Positions 17,394 through 26,332 of a stretch of DNA of 46,005 nt are shown piece by piece; the first letter of the stretch is position 1; each line of letters starts with the position of its first letter. The notes beneath the pieces were generated by a model. That model saw only the letters and a program-made list of their open reading frames with translations, was not told where the DNA came from and did not search any database. Source of the DNA: Lysobacteraceae bacterium PS02340 (lineage in GTDB: Bacteria > Pseudomonadota > Gammaproteobacteria > Xanthomonadales > Xanthomonadaceae); NCBI GenBank assembly GCA_029959605.1, contig JASCOC010000023.1:1-46005 (forward strand), written 5' to 3'. The position numbers and the translations under genes were made by a program.

Positions 17394-19246
17394 GTACCGC
17401 GCGCGTGGCACCGCGTTTCGCCCTGGTCGGCAGTCCCAATGCCGGCAAGACCGCGCTGTTCAATCTGCTGACCGGCAGCCGCCAGAAGGTGGCCAACTAC
17501 GCCGGTGTGACGGTCGAACGCAAGGAAGGCCGCATGCACGGGCCGAACGGGGAGGGCTGGGCGCTGCTCGATCTGCCCGGCGCCTACAGCCTGCAGCCGG
17601 CGAGCCTGGACGAGGCGATCACCCGCGACCTGTGCCGCGGCTTCTATCCCGGCGAGCCCGCGCCCGATGTGCTGGTGTGCGTGGTCGACGCGACCAACCT
17701 GCGCCTGCATCTGCGTTTCGTGCTGGAGCTGCGCACGCTCGGCGTGCCGATGATCGTGGCCCTGAACATGGCAGATGCCGCGCAGCGCCGCGGCATCGGG
17801 ATCGACCGTGCGGCGCTGGAGGCGAAGCTGGGCGTGCCGGTCGTCGAGACCGTCGCGATCCGCCGCGATGGCGCGCAGGCCCTGCTGCAGCGACTGGCCG
17901 AAGTCGCCGCGCATCCGCGGACGCCACCGGTGGGCGACGCCACCCTCGACCTGCACGCGGAAACGCGTGCGCTGCTGGCCGACGCGGTGACGATGCCGCG
18001 CCGCACGGCGCGCATCGACGACGCGCTCGATCGCTGGCTGCTGCATCCGGTGTTCGGCCTGCTGGCGCTGGCGACGATCATGTTCCTGATCTTCCAGGCC
18101 GTGTACGCGTGGGCGACGCCGGTGATGGATCTGATCGATGCCGGCACGTCCGCGCTCGGCGCCTGGGTCTCGACGACACTCCCGCCCGGGCCGCTGACCA
18201 GCCTGCTCGCCGACGGCATTATTGCCGGCCTCGGCGGCGTGATCGTGTTCCTGCCGCAGATCCTGATCCTGTTCCTCTTCATCCTCGCGCTCGAAGAATC
18301 GGGTTATCTGCCGCGCGCCGCGTTCCTGCTCGACCGCGCGATGAAGGGCGCGGGGCTGTCGGGACGCTCCTTCATTCCGCTGCTGTCGAGTTTCGCCTGC
18401 GCGATTCCCGGCATCATGGCGACGCGTTCGATCCAGGATCCGCGCGACCGGCTCGCGACGATCATGGTCGCGCCGCTGATGACCTGTTCGGCACGGCTGC
18501 CGGTGTACGCGCTGCTGATCGGTGCCTTCATTCCGCAGCGCACGGTCTGGGGCGTGCTGAACCTGCAGGGCCTGGTGCTGTTCGCGCTCTATCTCGCCGG
18601 CATCCTCAGCGCGCTCGCGGTGTCGTACGTCATGAAGAAGTGGCGGCGCGACAAGAGCGAGCACGCCTTGCTGCTCGAGCTGCCTTCGTATCGCCTGCCG
18701 CATCCGCGCGATCTCGCGATCGGGCTCAAGGAACGCGCGATGATCTTCCTCAAGCGCGTGGGCGGGATCATCCTCGCGCTGACGGTGCTGCTGTGGTTCC
18801 TGCTGTCGTTCCCGGCGCCGCCGGACGGCGCGACCGGCGCGGCGATCGAGTACAGCTTCGGCGGCCGCATCGGACATGCGCTGGCCGTGCTGTTCGCGCC
18901 GCTGGGGTTCAACTGGCAGATCTGCATCGCGTTGATTCCGGGCCTCGCCGCGCGCGAGGTCGCGGTCGCGTCCCTGGCGACGGTGTACGCCCTGTCGGCC
19001 GCCGATGACGCCGCGGCCGCGCAGGCGCTCACGCCGATCATCACCGACGGCTGGTCGCTGGCCACCGGCCTGTCGCTGCTGGTGTGGTTCATCTATGCGC
19101 CGCAGTGTCTGTCGACGTGGGCGACGATCAAGCGCGAAACCGGTTCGTGGAAGCTGATGGCGCTCAACGCCGGGTATCTGTTCGCGCTGGCGTATCTCGC
19201 ATCGCTGCTGACCTACCAGATCGCCCGCGCCCTGGGCGCAGGCTGA
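17390..19246 (+). CDS. feoB: Ferrous iron transporter FeoB
   Basis: This 618 aa inner membrane Fe(II) transporter has an N-terminal GTPase domain. The G1 loop reads GSPNAGKT (residues 13-20; usual form GNPNxGKT), G3 is DLPGAYS and G4 is NMAD. The transmembrane region has the two Gate motifs: one around ALEESGYLPRAAFLLDR with the PLLSSFACAIPGIMATR cysteine, and a later one around GFNWQICIALIPGLAAREV. It is shorter than the ~770 aa E. coli protein because the soluble C-terminal extension is minimal, as is common in Xanthomonadales. It is coupled to feoA and followed 11 bp later by a small Cys-tailed membrane protein. Confidence 0.95.
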   Translation: MSTARVAPRFALVGSPNAGKTALFNLLTGSRQKVANYAGVTVERKEGRMHGPNGEGWALLDLPGAYSLQPASLDEAITRDLCRGFYPGEPAPDVLVCVVDATNLRLHLRFVLELRTLGVPMIVALNMADAAQRRGIGIDRAALEAKLGVPVVETVAIRRDGAQALLQRLAEVAAHPRTPPVGDATLDLHAETRALLADAVTMPRRTARIDDALDRWLLHPVFGLLALATIMFLIFQAVYAWATPVMDLIDAGTSALGAWVSTTLPPGPLTSLLADGIIAGLGGVIVFLPQILILFLFILALEESGYLPRAAFLLDRAMKGAGLSGRSFIPLLSSFACAIPGIMATRSIQDPRDRLATIMVAPLMTCSARLPVYALLIGAFIPQRTVWGVLNLQGLVLFALYLAGILSALAVSYVMKKWRRDKSEHALLLELPSYRLPHPRDLAIGLKERAMIFLKRVGGIILALTVLLWFLLSFPAPPDGATGAAIEYSFGGRIGHALAVLFAPLGFNWQICIALIPGLAAREVAVASLATVYALSAADDAAAAQALTPIITDGWSLATGLSLLVWFIYAPQCLSTWATIKRETGSWKLMALNAGYLFALAYLASLLTYQIARALGAG

Positions 19247-19257
19247 GCATCGCGACG

Positions 19258-19500
19258 ATGACCGCCGGACTGTTGCTGCAGTACATCGTCGTCGCACTGG
19301 CGGTGCTGCTCAGCGCGTGGGTCGTGCTGAAGAAACAGGCGCCGGACGCGGCGCGACGGTTGCGCATCGCAGTCGCGTTGCCGCTGATGCGCGAGGGCCG
19401 CCCCACGTGGATGCGCGCGCTGGGAAAACGCATCGCACCGGCGCCGATCGCGGCGAACACGTGCGGCGCTTGCAACAGCTGCAGTCCGCCCAAGCGCTGA
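19258..19500 (+). CDS. Small Cys-tailed membrane protein downstream of feoB (DUF6587-like)
   Basis: This 80 aa protein has one N-terminal hydrophobic helix (LLLQYIVVALAVLLSAWVV). A basic middle follows, then a C-terminal CGACNSC motif (residues ~70-76) before PPKR. I recognise it as the type of small protein found after feoB in Xanthomonadaceae. The three cysteines could bind iron or an iron-sulfur cluster, giving a FeoC-like accessory or sensor role; that is inference. The short gap from feoB points to a feoA-feoB-orf operon. Confidence 0.8.
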   Translation: MTAGLLLQYIVVALAVLLSAWVVLKKQAPDAARRLRIAVALPLMREGRPTWMRALGKRIAPAPIAANTCGACNSCSPPKR

Positions 19501-19617
19501 GCGGTCTGCTGCGATCCCGACGAGACTGAAGCGAGACGCGCGAAGCACGACTGCGCCGAGATTGACTCCCATCGACGCCCGCGACGCGGACCTCGGTCCG
19601 CGCGCGGTGCGGAGACG

Positions 19618-20022
19618 CTAGTGGCGGCCTCGGCTCAGAGGCGAACGCGTGGGACGACGCACGTCACTGGTCGGCGTGACTTCCACCGACAGGCTGAAGG
19701 TGCGTTCGTCGCCCACCAGCAATGCGCCGACACCGACGACCTGACGGTTGAGTTCCTTGCCGTCCTCGTCGCGGATCACCAGCACGACCGAATACTCCCA
19801 GGCGCCGCCCTCCGACGGGTGGCGGATGCGCCCCTCGACCTGCAGCGCGGTCGTGGTGTCCTCGCGCTGCACGGTGTTGCGCGCCACGATCGGCGAACCG
19901 GGCGCGGCGTCGAGTTTCAGGAAATGCTGGCACGCCGGACAGCGCGACGCGCTCTCCAGGATCACGGTCTTGCAGTGCGGGCAGGTGCGCGTGGCACCTG
20001 CCGCGCCCGGGCGACTGCTCAC
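19618..20022 (-). CDS. Zinc-ribbon protein paired with bactofilin
   Basis: This 134 aa protein starts at a GTG (20022) only two bases after the bactofilin stop, which decides the start. The N-terminus carries a double CxxC zinc ribbon (TCPHCKTVILESASRCPAC). A beta-rich domain follows, including GAWEYSVVLVIRDEDGKELN, and the C-terminus is basic. I do not recognise a named family. Tight spacing after a bactofilin suggests a partner or regulator of that cytoskeletal filament. It has no signal peptide or membrane segment. Confidence 0.75.
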   Translation of the reverse strand: MSSRPGAAGATRTCPHCKTVILESASRCPACQHFLKLDAAPGSPIVARNTVQREDTTTALQVEGRIRHPSEGGAWEYSVVLVIRDEDGKELNRQVVGVGALLVGDERTFSLSVEVTPTSDVRRPTRSPLSRGRH

Positions 20023-20024
20023 GG

Positions 20025-20618
20025 TCAGTCGCTGGACTTGTCGTTGGCGGCCTTGTCCTTGGCGTTGCCGCCCGGCGCCGGACCGGGCTTGACGTCGCCC
20101 CAGCCGCATTCGATGTGGCCGCGGATCTTGGAACCCGACGCCACCGTCAGCGAGCCGGCCTTGAGATCGCCGGTGAGCACCGCCGAATCCCGCAGTTCGA
20201 CCAGCGACGCGGACTCGATGTTGCCTTCGAGTTCGCCCGACACCAGCACCTGCTGCGCGCGCACGCCGCCGTTGAGCTTGGCGCCGTGTTCGATGGTCAG
20301 ATTGCCCTGCACGTTGACGTCGCCCTTGAAGCGGCCGGCGATGCGCACATCGCCCGTACCTTCGATCTTGCCCTCGATGGTGAGGTCGGCGGCGATGATC
20401 GATTCCTTGCTCACCGGCGCGGCGGCACGCGGCGCGGGTGCCGGCGCTGCAGCCGGTGCAGGCGCAGCTGCGGTTGCGGGCGGCGCAGGCGGCGTTGCGG
20501 TCTGGAAATCCGCCACTGCGGGTGGCGGCGTCTCGCGGGCCGGCGCGGGCGGCGGCGCGTCTGTGCCGAAAGCGGGGGAATCCTTCTTGGCGGTGCCGGA
20601 CTGCTGGAAAATGGCCAT
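20025..20618 (-). CDS. Bactofilin-family cytoskeletal protein
   Basis: This 197 aa protein has a disordered Ala/Pro-rich N-terminal tail (about residues 1-68). The bactofilin beta-helix core follows at about residues 70-170, recognisable from repeated turns such as IIAADLTIEGKIEGTGDVRI and GRFKGDVNVQGNLTIEHGAK. Bactofilins polymerise without nucleotide and scaffold envelope enzymes or cell shape determinants. The tail after the core is charged (KDKAANDKSSD). The second gene of the pair encodes a zinc-ribbon protein. Confidence 0.92.
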   Translation of the reverse strand: MAIFQQSGTAKKDSPAFGTDAPPPAPARETPPPAVADFQTATPPAPPATAAAPAPAAAPAPAPRAAAPVSKESIIAADLTIEGKIEGTGDVRIAGRFKGDVNVQGNLTIEHGAKLNGGVRAQQVLVSGELEGNIESASLVELRDSAVLTGDLKAGSLTVASGSKIRGHIECGWGDVKPGPAPGGNAKDKAANDKSSD

Positions 20619-20967
20619 GTCGCGCGTTACCTCGGAAATGGACAGGAGAGCGGAAAAGGACCGCTCGAACAGGGGAATTCCACGCCGCCGCGGTGGGCAA
20701 ACGCGGACTCCGACCTTAGCACGCAATCGACGACCGCCGACTGTGACCGGCGGAGCGGATTCGAGACGCGGCAAGGACTTGCCGCATGTTCAAGAAGCGT
20801 TACGCGAGATGTGGGCGTCCCGTCTTGCAAGAGATCGGAGAGCCCATGGTTGCGAGACAGAAGTCCGCGCGATCCCCAGGCACTGCCACGCGCGGCATGC
20901 GTCCGCCTGCTGCCCAAAAGAAAAGCCCGCCATGAGGCGGGCTTTCCGGTGACACCGGTCGATGCGA
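20619..20967. other. Non-coding interval upstream of bactofilin
   Basis: This 349 bp interval has no plausible gene. It holds the bactofilin 5' region and, at its far end, the terminator of the Ala-rich lipoprotein. I saw no repeat or RNA gene in it. Confidence 0.6.
20922..20945 (-). terminator. Intrinsic terminator of the 120-aa lipoprotein gene
   Basis: A 10-bp perfect stem (20922-20931 with 20936-20945) with a four-base loop is followed on the minus strand by a T-rich tract. It lies 22 bases after the stop codon. Confidence 0.85.
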
Positions 20968-21330
20968 TCAGCGATCGGCGCGCTCTTCGACGCGCTCGCC
21001 TGCATTCTCGATCGCCTGGCCGGCCTCCTGCGTCGCCTGGCCGGTCGCGCGTGCCGCTTCGTCGGCAGCCGCATCGGCGCGGCGCGCGGCATCCTGCGCA
21101 GCGACTTCAGCATCCTGCGCGGCATCACGGGTGTGCTGGGCGGCCGCGTCGGCGGTGGCGCGTGCGGCATCGGCGGTGGCCGACGCGGCGTCGGAGATCG
21201 CCTGGCCGGCGTTCTCGGTGGCGGCCGCGGCTTCGGCGCGCTCGCGCTCGGCATCGTTCGAGTTGCTGCAGGCGGCAAGTGCCAGCGAAATCGTGGCGGC
21301 GGCAATCGCGGTCATCGGCTTGAAATGCAT
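20968..21330 (-). CDS. Ala-rich coiled-coil lipoprotein A
   Basis: This 120 aa predicted lipoprotein starts MHFKPMTAIAAATISLALAAC, with LAAC as lipobox. The mature part is about 40% alanine with regularly spaced Asp, Glu, Gln and Arg (for example ARATADAAAQHTRDAAQDAE), which predicts a long amphipathic helix or coiled coil without proline. It resembles the second lipoprotein gene immediately upstream in layout and composition. Lpp-like periplasmic or outer-membrane-anchored helices are an analogy, not a homology claim. A strong intrinsic terminator follows. Confidence 0.8.
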   Translation of the reverse strand: MHFKPMTAIAAATISLALAACSNSNDAERERAEAAAATENAGQAISDAASATADAARATADAAAQHTRDAAQDAEVAAQDAARRADAAADEAARATGQATQEAGQAIENAGERVEERADR

Positions 21331-21468
21331 GGCGTGTCTCCTGTGAGGTATCGGACGGCGCGCAGATTGAATGCGCCGGCGTGAGGGCCGCGCAAACGCC
21401 GGGCGCGATGGCCGACGCTCCGCTGAATCGCCGTTCTGCGGTGACGGGGCAGAACGTCGCGCATGAAA

Positions 21469-21497
21469 AAGGCCGCCGGGGAAATCCCGGCGGCCTT
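21469..21497 (-). terminator. Intrinsic terminator of the 111-aa lipoprotein gene
   Basis: A 12-bp perfect stem (21469-21480 with 21486-21497) with a five-base loop is followed by five T on the minus strand. It separates the two lipoprotein genes into independent transcripts. Confidence 0.9.
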
Positions 21498-21535
21498 CAA
21501 ATCCACTACCGATGGCACGGGGCCATCGAAGCAAA

Positions 21536-21871
21536 TTACGGCGCGACTTCTTCAGCAGCGTCCTTGGCTTCTTCGGCCTTGGTCTCTGCGTGGTCAGCGG
21601 CGTCGGCAGCGTGCTCGGCAGCGGTGTCGGTACCGGCAGCGGCAGCCTGGGCAGCAGCGTCGGCAGCGGCGTCAGCAGCAGCAGCGGCGTCGTCAGCAGC
21701 AACCTGCGCGGTGTCGGCAACGGCCGGGTCCTGCGTCTGGTTGGCAGCAGCCTGCGCGTCGGCAGCTGCTTCAGCAGCGCCTTCAGCCGAGCTGTTGGCC
21801 TGGTCGGCGTTGCTGCAAGCAGCCAGTGCCATACCCAGAGCCAGGGCAAGCAGAGCCTTGTTGATCGTCAT
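21536..21871 (-). CDS. Ala-rich coiled-coil lipoprotein B
   Basis: This 111 aa lipoprotein begins MTINKALLALALGMALAAC, with the lipobox cysteine at residue 19. The mature protein is about half alanine with heptad-like acidic spacing (AADDAAAAADAAADAAAQ), predicting one long helix. It looks paralogous to the neighbouring 120 aa lipoprotein, although such low-complexity helices can also converge. It has its own terminator downstream. A TTGACA hexamer about 76 bases upstream may be its promoter. The function is unknown; an envelope-stress or peptidoglycan-spacing role is only a guess. Confidence 0.8.
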   Translation of the reverse strand: MTINKALLALALGMALAACSNADQANSSAEGAAEAAADAQAAANQTQDPAVADTAQVAADDAAAAADAAADAAAQAAAAGTDTAAEHAADAADHAETKAEEAKDAAEEVAP

Positions 21872-21946
21872 TGTGTCTTCCTCGTCTGAAAGTTTGGGCA
21901 ACGCGCTTAATGCGCGCCGCCGACATGATGACAAGCCTCTGACGGC

Positions 21947-21952
21947 TGTCAA
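21947..21952 (-). promoter_or_regulatory. Possible -35 box for lipoprotein B
   Basis: A perfect TTGACA on the minus strand lies about 76 bases before the lipoprotein ATG. The matching -10 region is poor, so this is a weak call. Confidence 0.35.
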
Positions 21953-21997
21953 GCGGGACGTGCGTGGTATTTTCGTAAAAAACACGTTATCCGAAGT

Positions 21998-23173
21998 TCA
22001 CGCCATTTGCACGGCAATTGCCGTCGCTTCACCGCCCCCGATGCAAAGCGTTGCCACACCGCGATTTAGGCCACGCGCCTTGAGTGCGTGAATCAGCGTG
22101 ACGATCAGGCGCGCGCCGCTCGCGCCGATCGGATGGCCGAGCGCCAGTGCGCCTCCATTCACGTTGAGGCGGTCGTGCGGGATGCCCAGATCCTTCATCG
22201 GCGCCATCGCGACGTTGGCGAACGCTTCATTGACCTCGAACAGGTCCACGTCTTCGATCGACCAGCCGGCCTTCTCAAGGACGTTGCGGATCGCAGTGAC
22301 CGGCGCGGTGGTGAACCATTCCGGCTCGTGCGAGTGGCGGGCGTGGGCGACGATGCGGGCCAGCGGCTTGAGGCCATGCACGGCGGCCTCGTCGGCCGAG
22401 GTCAGCACCAGCGCGGCGGCGCCGTCGGAGATGCTCGACGAGCTGGCGGCAGTCAGCACGCCGTCCTTGCCGAACGCGGCGCGCAGGGTCGGGATCTTGT
22501 CGGTCTGGATGCGGCCCGGCTGTTCGTCGGTATCGAAGGACACGTCGCCCTTGCGCGACGCCACGGTCACCGGAACGATCTCGTCCTTGAACGCGCCCGA
22601 TTCGATCGCGTGCTTGGCGCGGGTCGCACTCTCGATCGCGTAGGCGTCGAGATCCTCGCGGCTGAAGCCGTACTTGTGGCTGGCGACGTCGCCGAACACA
22701 CCCATCGACTTGCCGTCGTAGGGATTGGTCAGCCCGTCCCACGCCATGTGGTCGAGCATTTCGGTGCTGCCGTAGCGGATGCCGGTGCGCGAGCCGTTGA
22801 GCAGGTGCGGCGCGTTGGTCATCGACTCCATGCCGCCGGCGACGACGAACTTCGCGGTGCCGGCCTTGATCAGGTCGTGGCCGAACATCACCGCCTGCAT
22901 GCCCGAGCCGCAGACCTTATTGATGGTCACGCAGCCGGCCTTGTCGGGAATGCCCGCCGCCCGCGACGCCTGGCGCGCCGGTGCCTGGCCGAGGCCGGCC
23001 GGCAGCACGCAGCCGATGATGGCCTCGTCGATGAGATCCGGCGACACGCCGGCGTGTTCGAGCGCAGCGGTGATCGCGGTCGCGCCGAGAGTCGTCGTGG
23101 GAACGCCGGTGAACTGGCCGAGCATGGAACCGATGGCGGTGCGCTTGGCGCCGACGATGACGATGTCAGTCAT
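21998..23173 (-). CDS. Acetyl-CoA C-acetyltransferase (thiolase)
   Basis: This 391 aa thiolase is full length. It condenses or cleaves acyl-CoA and acetyl-CoA. The acyl-accepting Cys lies in NKVCGSGMQAV, the His in LALGHPIGASGAR, and the second Cys in CIGGGEATAIAV. It is closest to biosynthetic/acetoacetyl-CoA type thiolases (PhaA/AtoB), but beta-ketoadipyl and longer-chain specificities cannot be excluded. I chose the ATG at 23173 (MTDIVIVGAKRTAIG). No PHB synthase or other partner lies next to it, so a general role in acyl-CoA or ketogenic amino acid metabolism is likely. Confidence 0.93.
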   Translation of the reverse strand: MTDIVIVGAKRTAIGSMLGQFTGVPTTTLGATAITAALEHAGVSPDLIDEAIIGCVLPAGLGQAPARQASRAAGIPDKAGCVTINKVCGSGMQAVMFGHDLIKAGTAKFVVAGGMESMTNAPHLLNGSRTGIRYGSTEMLDHMAWDGLTNPYDGKSMGVFGDVASHKYGFSREDLDAYAIESATRAKHAIESGAFKDEIVPVTVASRKGDVSFDTDEQPGRIQTDKIPTLRAAFGKDGVLTAASSSSISDGAAALVLTSADEAAVHGLKPLARIVAHARHSHEPEWFTTAPVTAIRNVLEKAGWSIEDVDLFEVNEAFANVAMAPMKDLGIPHDRLNVNGGALALGHPIGASGARLIVTLIHALKARGLNRGVATLCIGGGEATAIAVQMA

Positions 23174-23347
23174 GGGGGAGGTGACTCCAATAGGTGAACT
23201 GCATGGTCCGCGGATTATCGCACCCGGCGCGCGGCGGCGTCGCGCGCCTGGAGGATTCCCCGATGGCGCCGTCTGCGGATCACGGGTATAGATGCGGTAA
23301 CAGGGGTGTATGCGGACACGCGGGCCGCAGATCACGAGGGAAAACGG

Positions 23348-26188
23348 ATGTCGAATGCGAAGAGGGCGCGCAGAGGCGCGCGAAACACACCACGGACCTT
23401 GCTGGCCTGTGCGCTGGGAACAGCGCTCGCCGCGTGCGGGGGCGGGGGATCGGGCGGTGGTCTCGTGATGCCCACGCCGCCGCCATTGGCGCCACCGCCG
23501 ACCACGCCACCACCCACGGTCGTGCAGCCGCCGAATCCGGCGTACAGCCGGCATCTGGCTGACACCAATACCTACGCTGCGCACGATGCCGGGTTCACGG
23601 GACGCGGGGTGCGTATTGGCTTTCTCGACAGCGGCGTCAACCGCAGTCATCCGGCTTTGCGTGACCGGGTGGTTGCGAACCTGACGTACATCGGGGCGTC
23701 CGGCAACAACCTGTCGGTGGACGATGTCGTCGGCCACGGCACGGCTGTCGCGCAAACCGCCGCGGGCCGTCCCTTCGGGACATGGCCGGGCGGCGTGGCG
23801 CAGAACGCGGAGATCGTCTCCGCGCGGATCATCAGCGACAAGCCGCCGGAGGATGACGGCACGGGCGGAGGCAATGAAATCAATGGTCCGTTGGGGTTGA
23901 CCGCGATCCATGGCGACCTGATCAGCCGGAACGTCAAGGTCATGAACAATTCCTGGGGTGGGCTGTATTGGACCAACCTGGCCGTCACTGCCCAGATCGC
24001 CGCCGAGTATCGGCCGTTCATCGTCAATCACGGCGGTTTGGTGGTGTTCGCCTCGGGCAACTCCGGATTCGCAAATCCGTCAGACACCGCGGCGCTGCCG
24101 AGCAAAGCCGGTACCAGCGGAACCACGCCTGCAGCAGACCTCGAGCGCGGTTGGCTCGCTGTGTCGGCGCTCGCGGAGAACAGCACCACGCAACTGGCGA
24201 GTTACTCGAACGCCTGTGGCGTTGCGATGCGATATTGCCTGGTGGCGCCGGGCACGGTGATCGTCACCGGCACCACCGATGCACCGGACGCGCCCACCTA
24301 TTACCGCTACAGCGGCACGTCGCTGGCAGCCCCCCTCGTCTCGGGTGCAGCCGCGCTCGTGTGGGAGGCATTCCCGTATTTCGACAACGATCTCGTGCGT
24401 CAGACCATTCTCGGCACTGCGACCGACATCGGCGCGCCGGGGGTGGATCCCGTGTTCGGGTACGGCGTACTCAATGTGGGCAAGGCCGTGCGCGGCCCGG
24501 CGAAGTTCGACTGGGGCGACGTCACCGCGAACTTCAACAGCGGTACGTCGACCTGGGCCAACGACATCACGGGTGCGGGCGGGCTGATCAAGCGTGGCGG
24601 CGGGACGTTGAAGCTCAGCGGTGCAGCCGGATATGGCGGCGCAACCCGGGCCGAAGGCGGCACGCTGGCGTTCGAATCCTCCTCGATTCCGGGCGCGGCG
24701 ACCGTCGCATCCGGCGCGGCGCTGCAGTTCGGCGGCGCGCGGGTCGGCGGCAACCTCGTCAATAACGGCACGTTCGCGGTCACGGGCAACACGCGTGCAC
24801 GCGCAATCGCCGGCAATTTCCAGCAGGGACCCAGCGGGCGCCTCGCCTGGCAGATCGGCGCGCCACTCCAGGTGACCGGTACCGCGAGCCTCGCCGGCGA
24901 GCTGCAGGTGACCGGCATCGTCAGTGGTTACACGACGCAACGACGCGAGAATGTTGTCGAGGCGGCGGGCGGCGTGACCGGGTTTTTCGGCAGTCTCACC
25001 AGTGGCCCGGGCGTTTTCCTGGAAGGCAATCTGCGCTACGACACGAATCTTGCCTGGATCGATGTCATCCGGCTCAACGTGACGGCTGCGGCGGCATCGT
25101 TCACGAGCATCACACCGCAGTCCATGGGCGCGGCCGAGCGCGTCGAAGGCGCGTTCTCGCAGATCGATGGCCAGTCGTCGGTGGGCGACGGTCCGATCGC
25201 CGATGGCTTCGTCCGCGCGGCCGGTGCATTCCAGGGCATCCAGAGCGAGGCCGCGGCGATCGCCGCGCTCGACAGCATGTCCGGCGCGCAACATGCGGTG
25301 GCGCTGACGGCAACGTTCGACAACGTCGACATGGGGCGGCGCGCGATCGCGTCGCGTGTGGGAGAGCTGGCGGCGCGCGATGCGGCGGCGGGCGTGTGGA
25401 AGACATCGCTGGGGCAGGGCGGCAGCGGCGGCTTCGCGCGTGACGGCTTCAGCGTCGATGGCTGGAGCATCGGCCGCGATCATCTGCTCGGCAACGGACT
25501 GGTCGCCGGGTTCGCGTTCGGCGAGCTGCGCGGCGATGGCATGGCCGCTGCGCGCGGCGATCGCAATCGCGACCGGCAGACACAGGCGCAGGCGTACTTG
25601 GCGCGCAGCTTCGGCGACAGCTACGTCATGGCGCAGCTCGGCAGCGGTCGTTTCGATCGCGACATGCAGCGCCAGCTGTTCGCGGGTGCGGACTGGCAGG
25701 GCGTGTCGACGCGCTACGCCGGCAGCTACACGCAGGCGGCGGTGGAGGCGGGCCATCAGTGGCGGCTCGGTTCGACCGCATTCGGTCCGTACGTAGGCGC
25801 CGAGCAGGTGCGGCTGCGCAGCGACGGGTTCGACGAACGCGGCGGTGACGGCTTCGGCCTGCGCAGCGCGGGCTGGGATGTCGAGCGCAGCCAGGCGATC
25901 GCGGGCTTGCGCGCGCGTTGGGACGCGCCGGGATTCTCGCTGCACGGATACGGCGAATGGCAGCAGACCCTGTCGTCGAGCGGATTCGATCTGCAGGCGA
26001 GCTTCACCGGTATCGAGGCGTGGGCGCCGATCGCAGGCTTCGCGCCGGCGCGCTCGGGTGGGCTCGTGGGTCTCGGCTTTGAATCGTGGTTGACGCCGCG
26101 CGCGCGAATGCTGCTGGGCGTCGATCAGCGTTTCGGGCCGCGAGGCAGCGACCGGATGGCGTCGATGCGGGTTGCGGTCGGGTTCTAG
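23348..26188 (+). CDS. Subtilisin-like (S8) autotransporter, lipoprotein type
   Basis: This 946 aa type V secretion protein carries its own protease. A signal ends in TALAAC, giving a lipobox at Cys30, followed by a Gly-rich and Pro-rich linker to about residue 65. This resembles the NalP/SphB1 class of surface lipoprotein subtilases. The S8 domain has Asp94 (GFLDSGVN), His130 (VVGHGTAVA) and Ser325 (YSGTSLAAP). A beta-helix passenger follows from about residue 395 (GAGGLIKRGGGTLKLSG), with an autotransporter beta-barrel from about residue 680 that ends in the outer membrane signature AVGF. The start at 23348 puts the signal at the N-terminus. A terminator hairpin follows the stop. Confidence 0.93.
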   Translation: MSNAKRARRGARNTPRTLLACALGTALAACGGGGSGGGLVMPTPPPLAPPPTTPPPTVVQPPNPAYSRHLADTNTYAAHDAGFTGRGVRIGFLDSGVNRSHPALRDRVVANLTYIGASGNNLSVDDVVGHGTAVAQTAAGRPFGTWPGGVAQNAEIVSARIISDKPPEDDGTGGGNEINGPLGLTAIHGDLISRNVKVMNNSWGGLYWTNLAVTAQIAAEYRPFIVNHGGLVVFASGNSGFANPSDTAALPSKAGTSGTTPAADLERGWLAVSALAENSTTQLASYSNACGVAMRYCLVAPGTVIVTGTTDAPDAPTYYRYSGTSLAAPLVSGAAALVWEAFPYFDNDLVRQTILGTATDIGAPGVDPVFGYGVLNVGKAVRGPAKFDWGDVTANFNSGTSTWANDITGAGGLIKRGGGTLKLSGAAGYGGATRAEGGTLAFESSSIPGAATVASGAALQFGGARVGGNLVNNGTFAVTGNTRARAIAGNFQQGPSGRLAWQIGAPLQVTGTASLAGELQVTGIVSGYTTQRRENVVEAAGGVTGFFGSLTSGPGVFLEGNLRYDTNLAWIDVIRLNVTAAAASFTSITPQSMGAAERVEGAFSQIDGQSSVGDGPIADGFVRAAGAFQGIQSEAAAIAALDSMSGAQHAVALTATFDNVDMGRRAIASRVGELAARDAAAGVWKTSLGQGGSGGFARDGFSVDGWSIGRDHLLGNGLVAGFAFGELRGDGMAAARGDRNRDRQTQAQAYLARSFGDSYVMAQLGSGRFDRDMQRQLFAGADWQGVSTRYAGSYTQAAVEAGHQWRLGSTAFGPYVGAEQVRLRSDGFDERGGDGFGLRSAGWDVERSQAIAGLRARWDAPGFSLHGYGEWQQTLSSSGFDLQASFTGIEAWAPIAGFAPARSGGLVGLGFESWLTPRARMLLGVDQRFGPRGSDRMASMRVAVGF

Positions 26189-26200
26189 TTCCGATTGCGC

Positions 26201-26236
26201 CGAAGAAAGGGCCACCTCCGGGTGGCCTTTTCTTCG
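26201..26236 (+). terminator. Stem-loop after the autotransporter gene
   Basis: A long near-perfect hairpin (arms 26201-26216 and 26221-26236) containing a T-rich descending arm starts 12 bases after the stop. It is a good intrinsic terminator candidate. Confidence 0.85.
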
Positions 26237-26281
26237 AGGGTGCGGCGGTACTGTATTTGTGCTGCACACGGAATTTCTGCA

Positions 26282-26332
26282 GCACCTCTCCCTTTGGGAG
26301 AGGTCGACGCGCGCCGCGCGCCGGGTGAGGGC
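26282..26332 (+). repeat. CTCTCCC/GGGAGAGG palindromic repeat, copy 1
   Basis: The unit has a short palindrome (cctctccctttgggagagg), then a second GC palindrome, then gggtgagggc. An inverted copy lies 98 bp away at 26431-26481. Related units lie in frame inside icmF. Confidence 0.85.
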
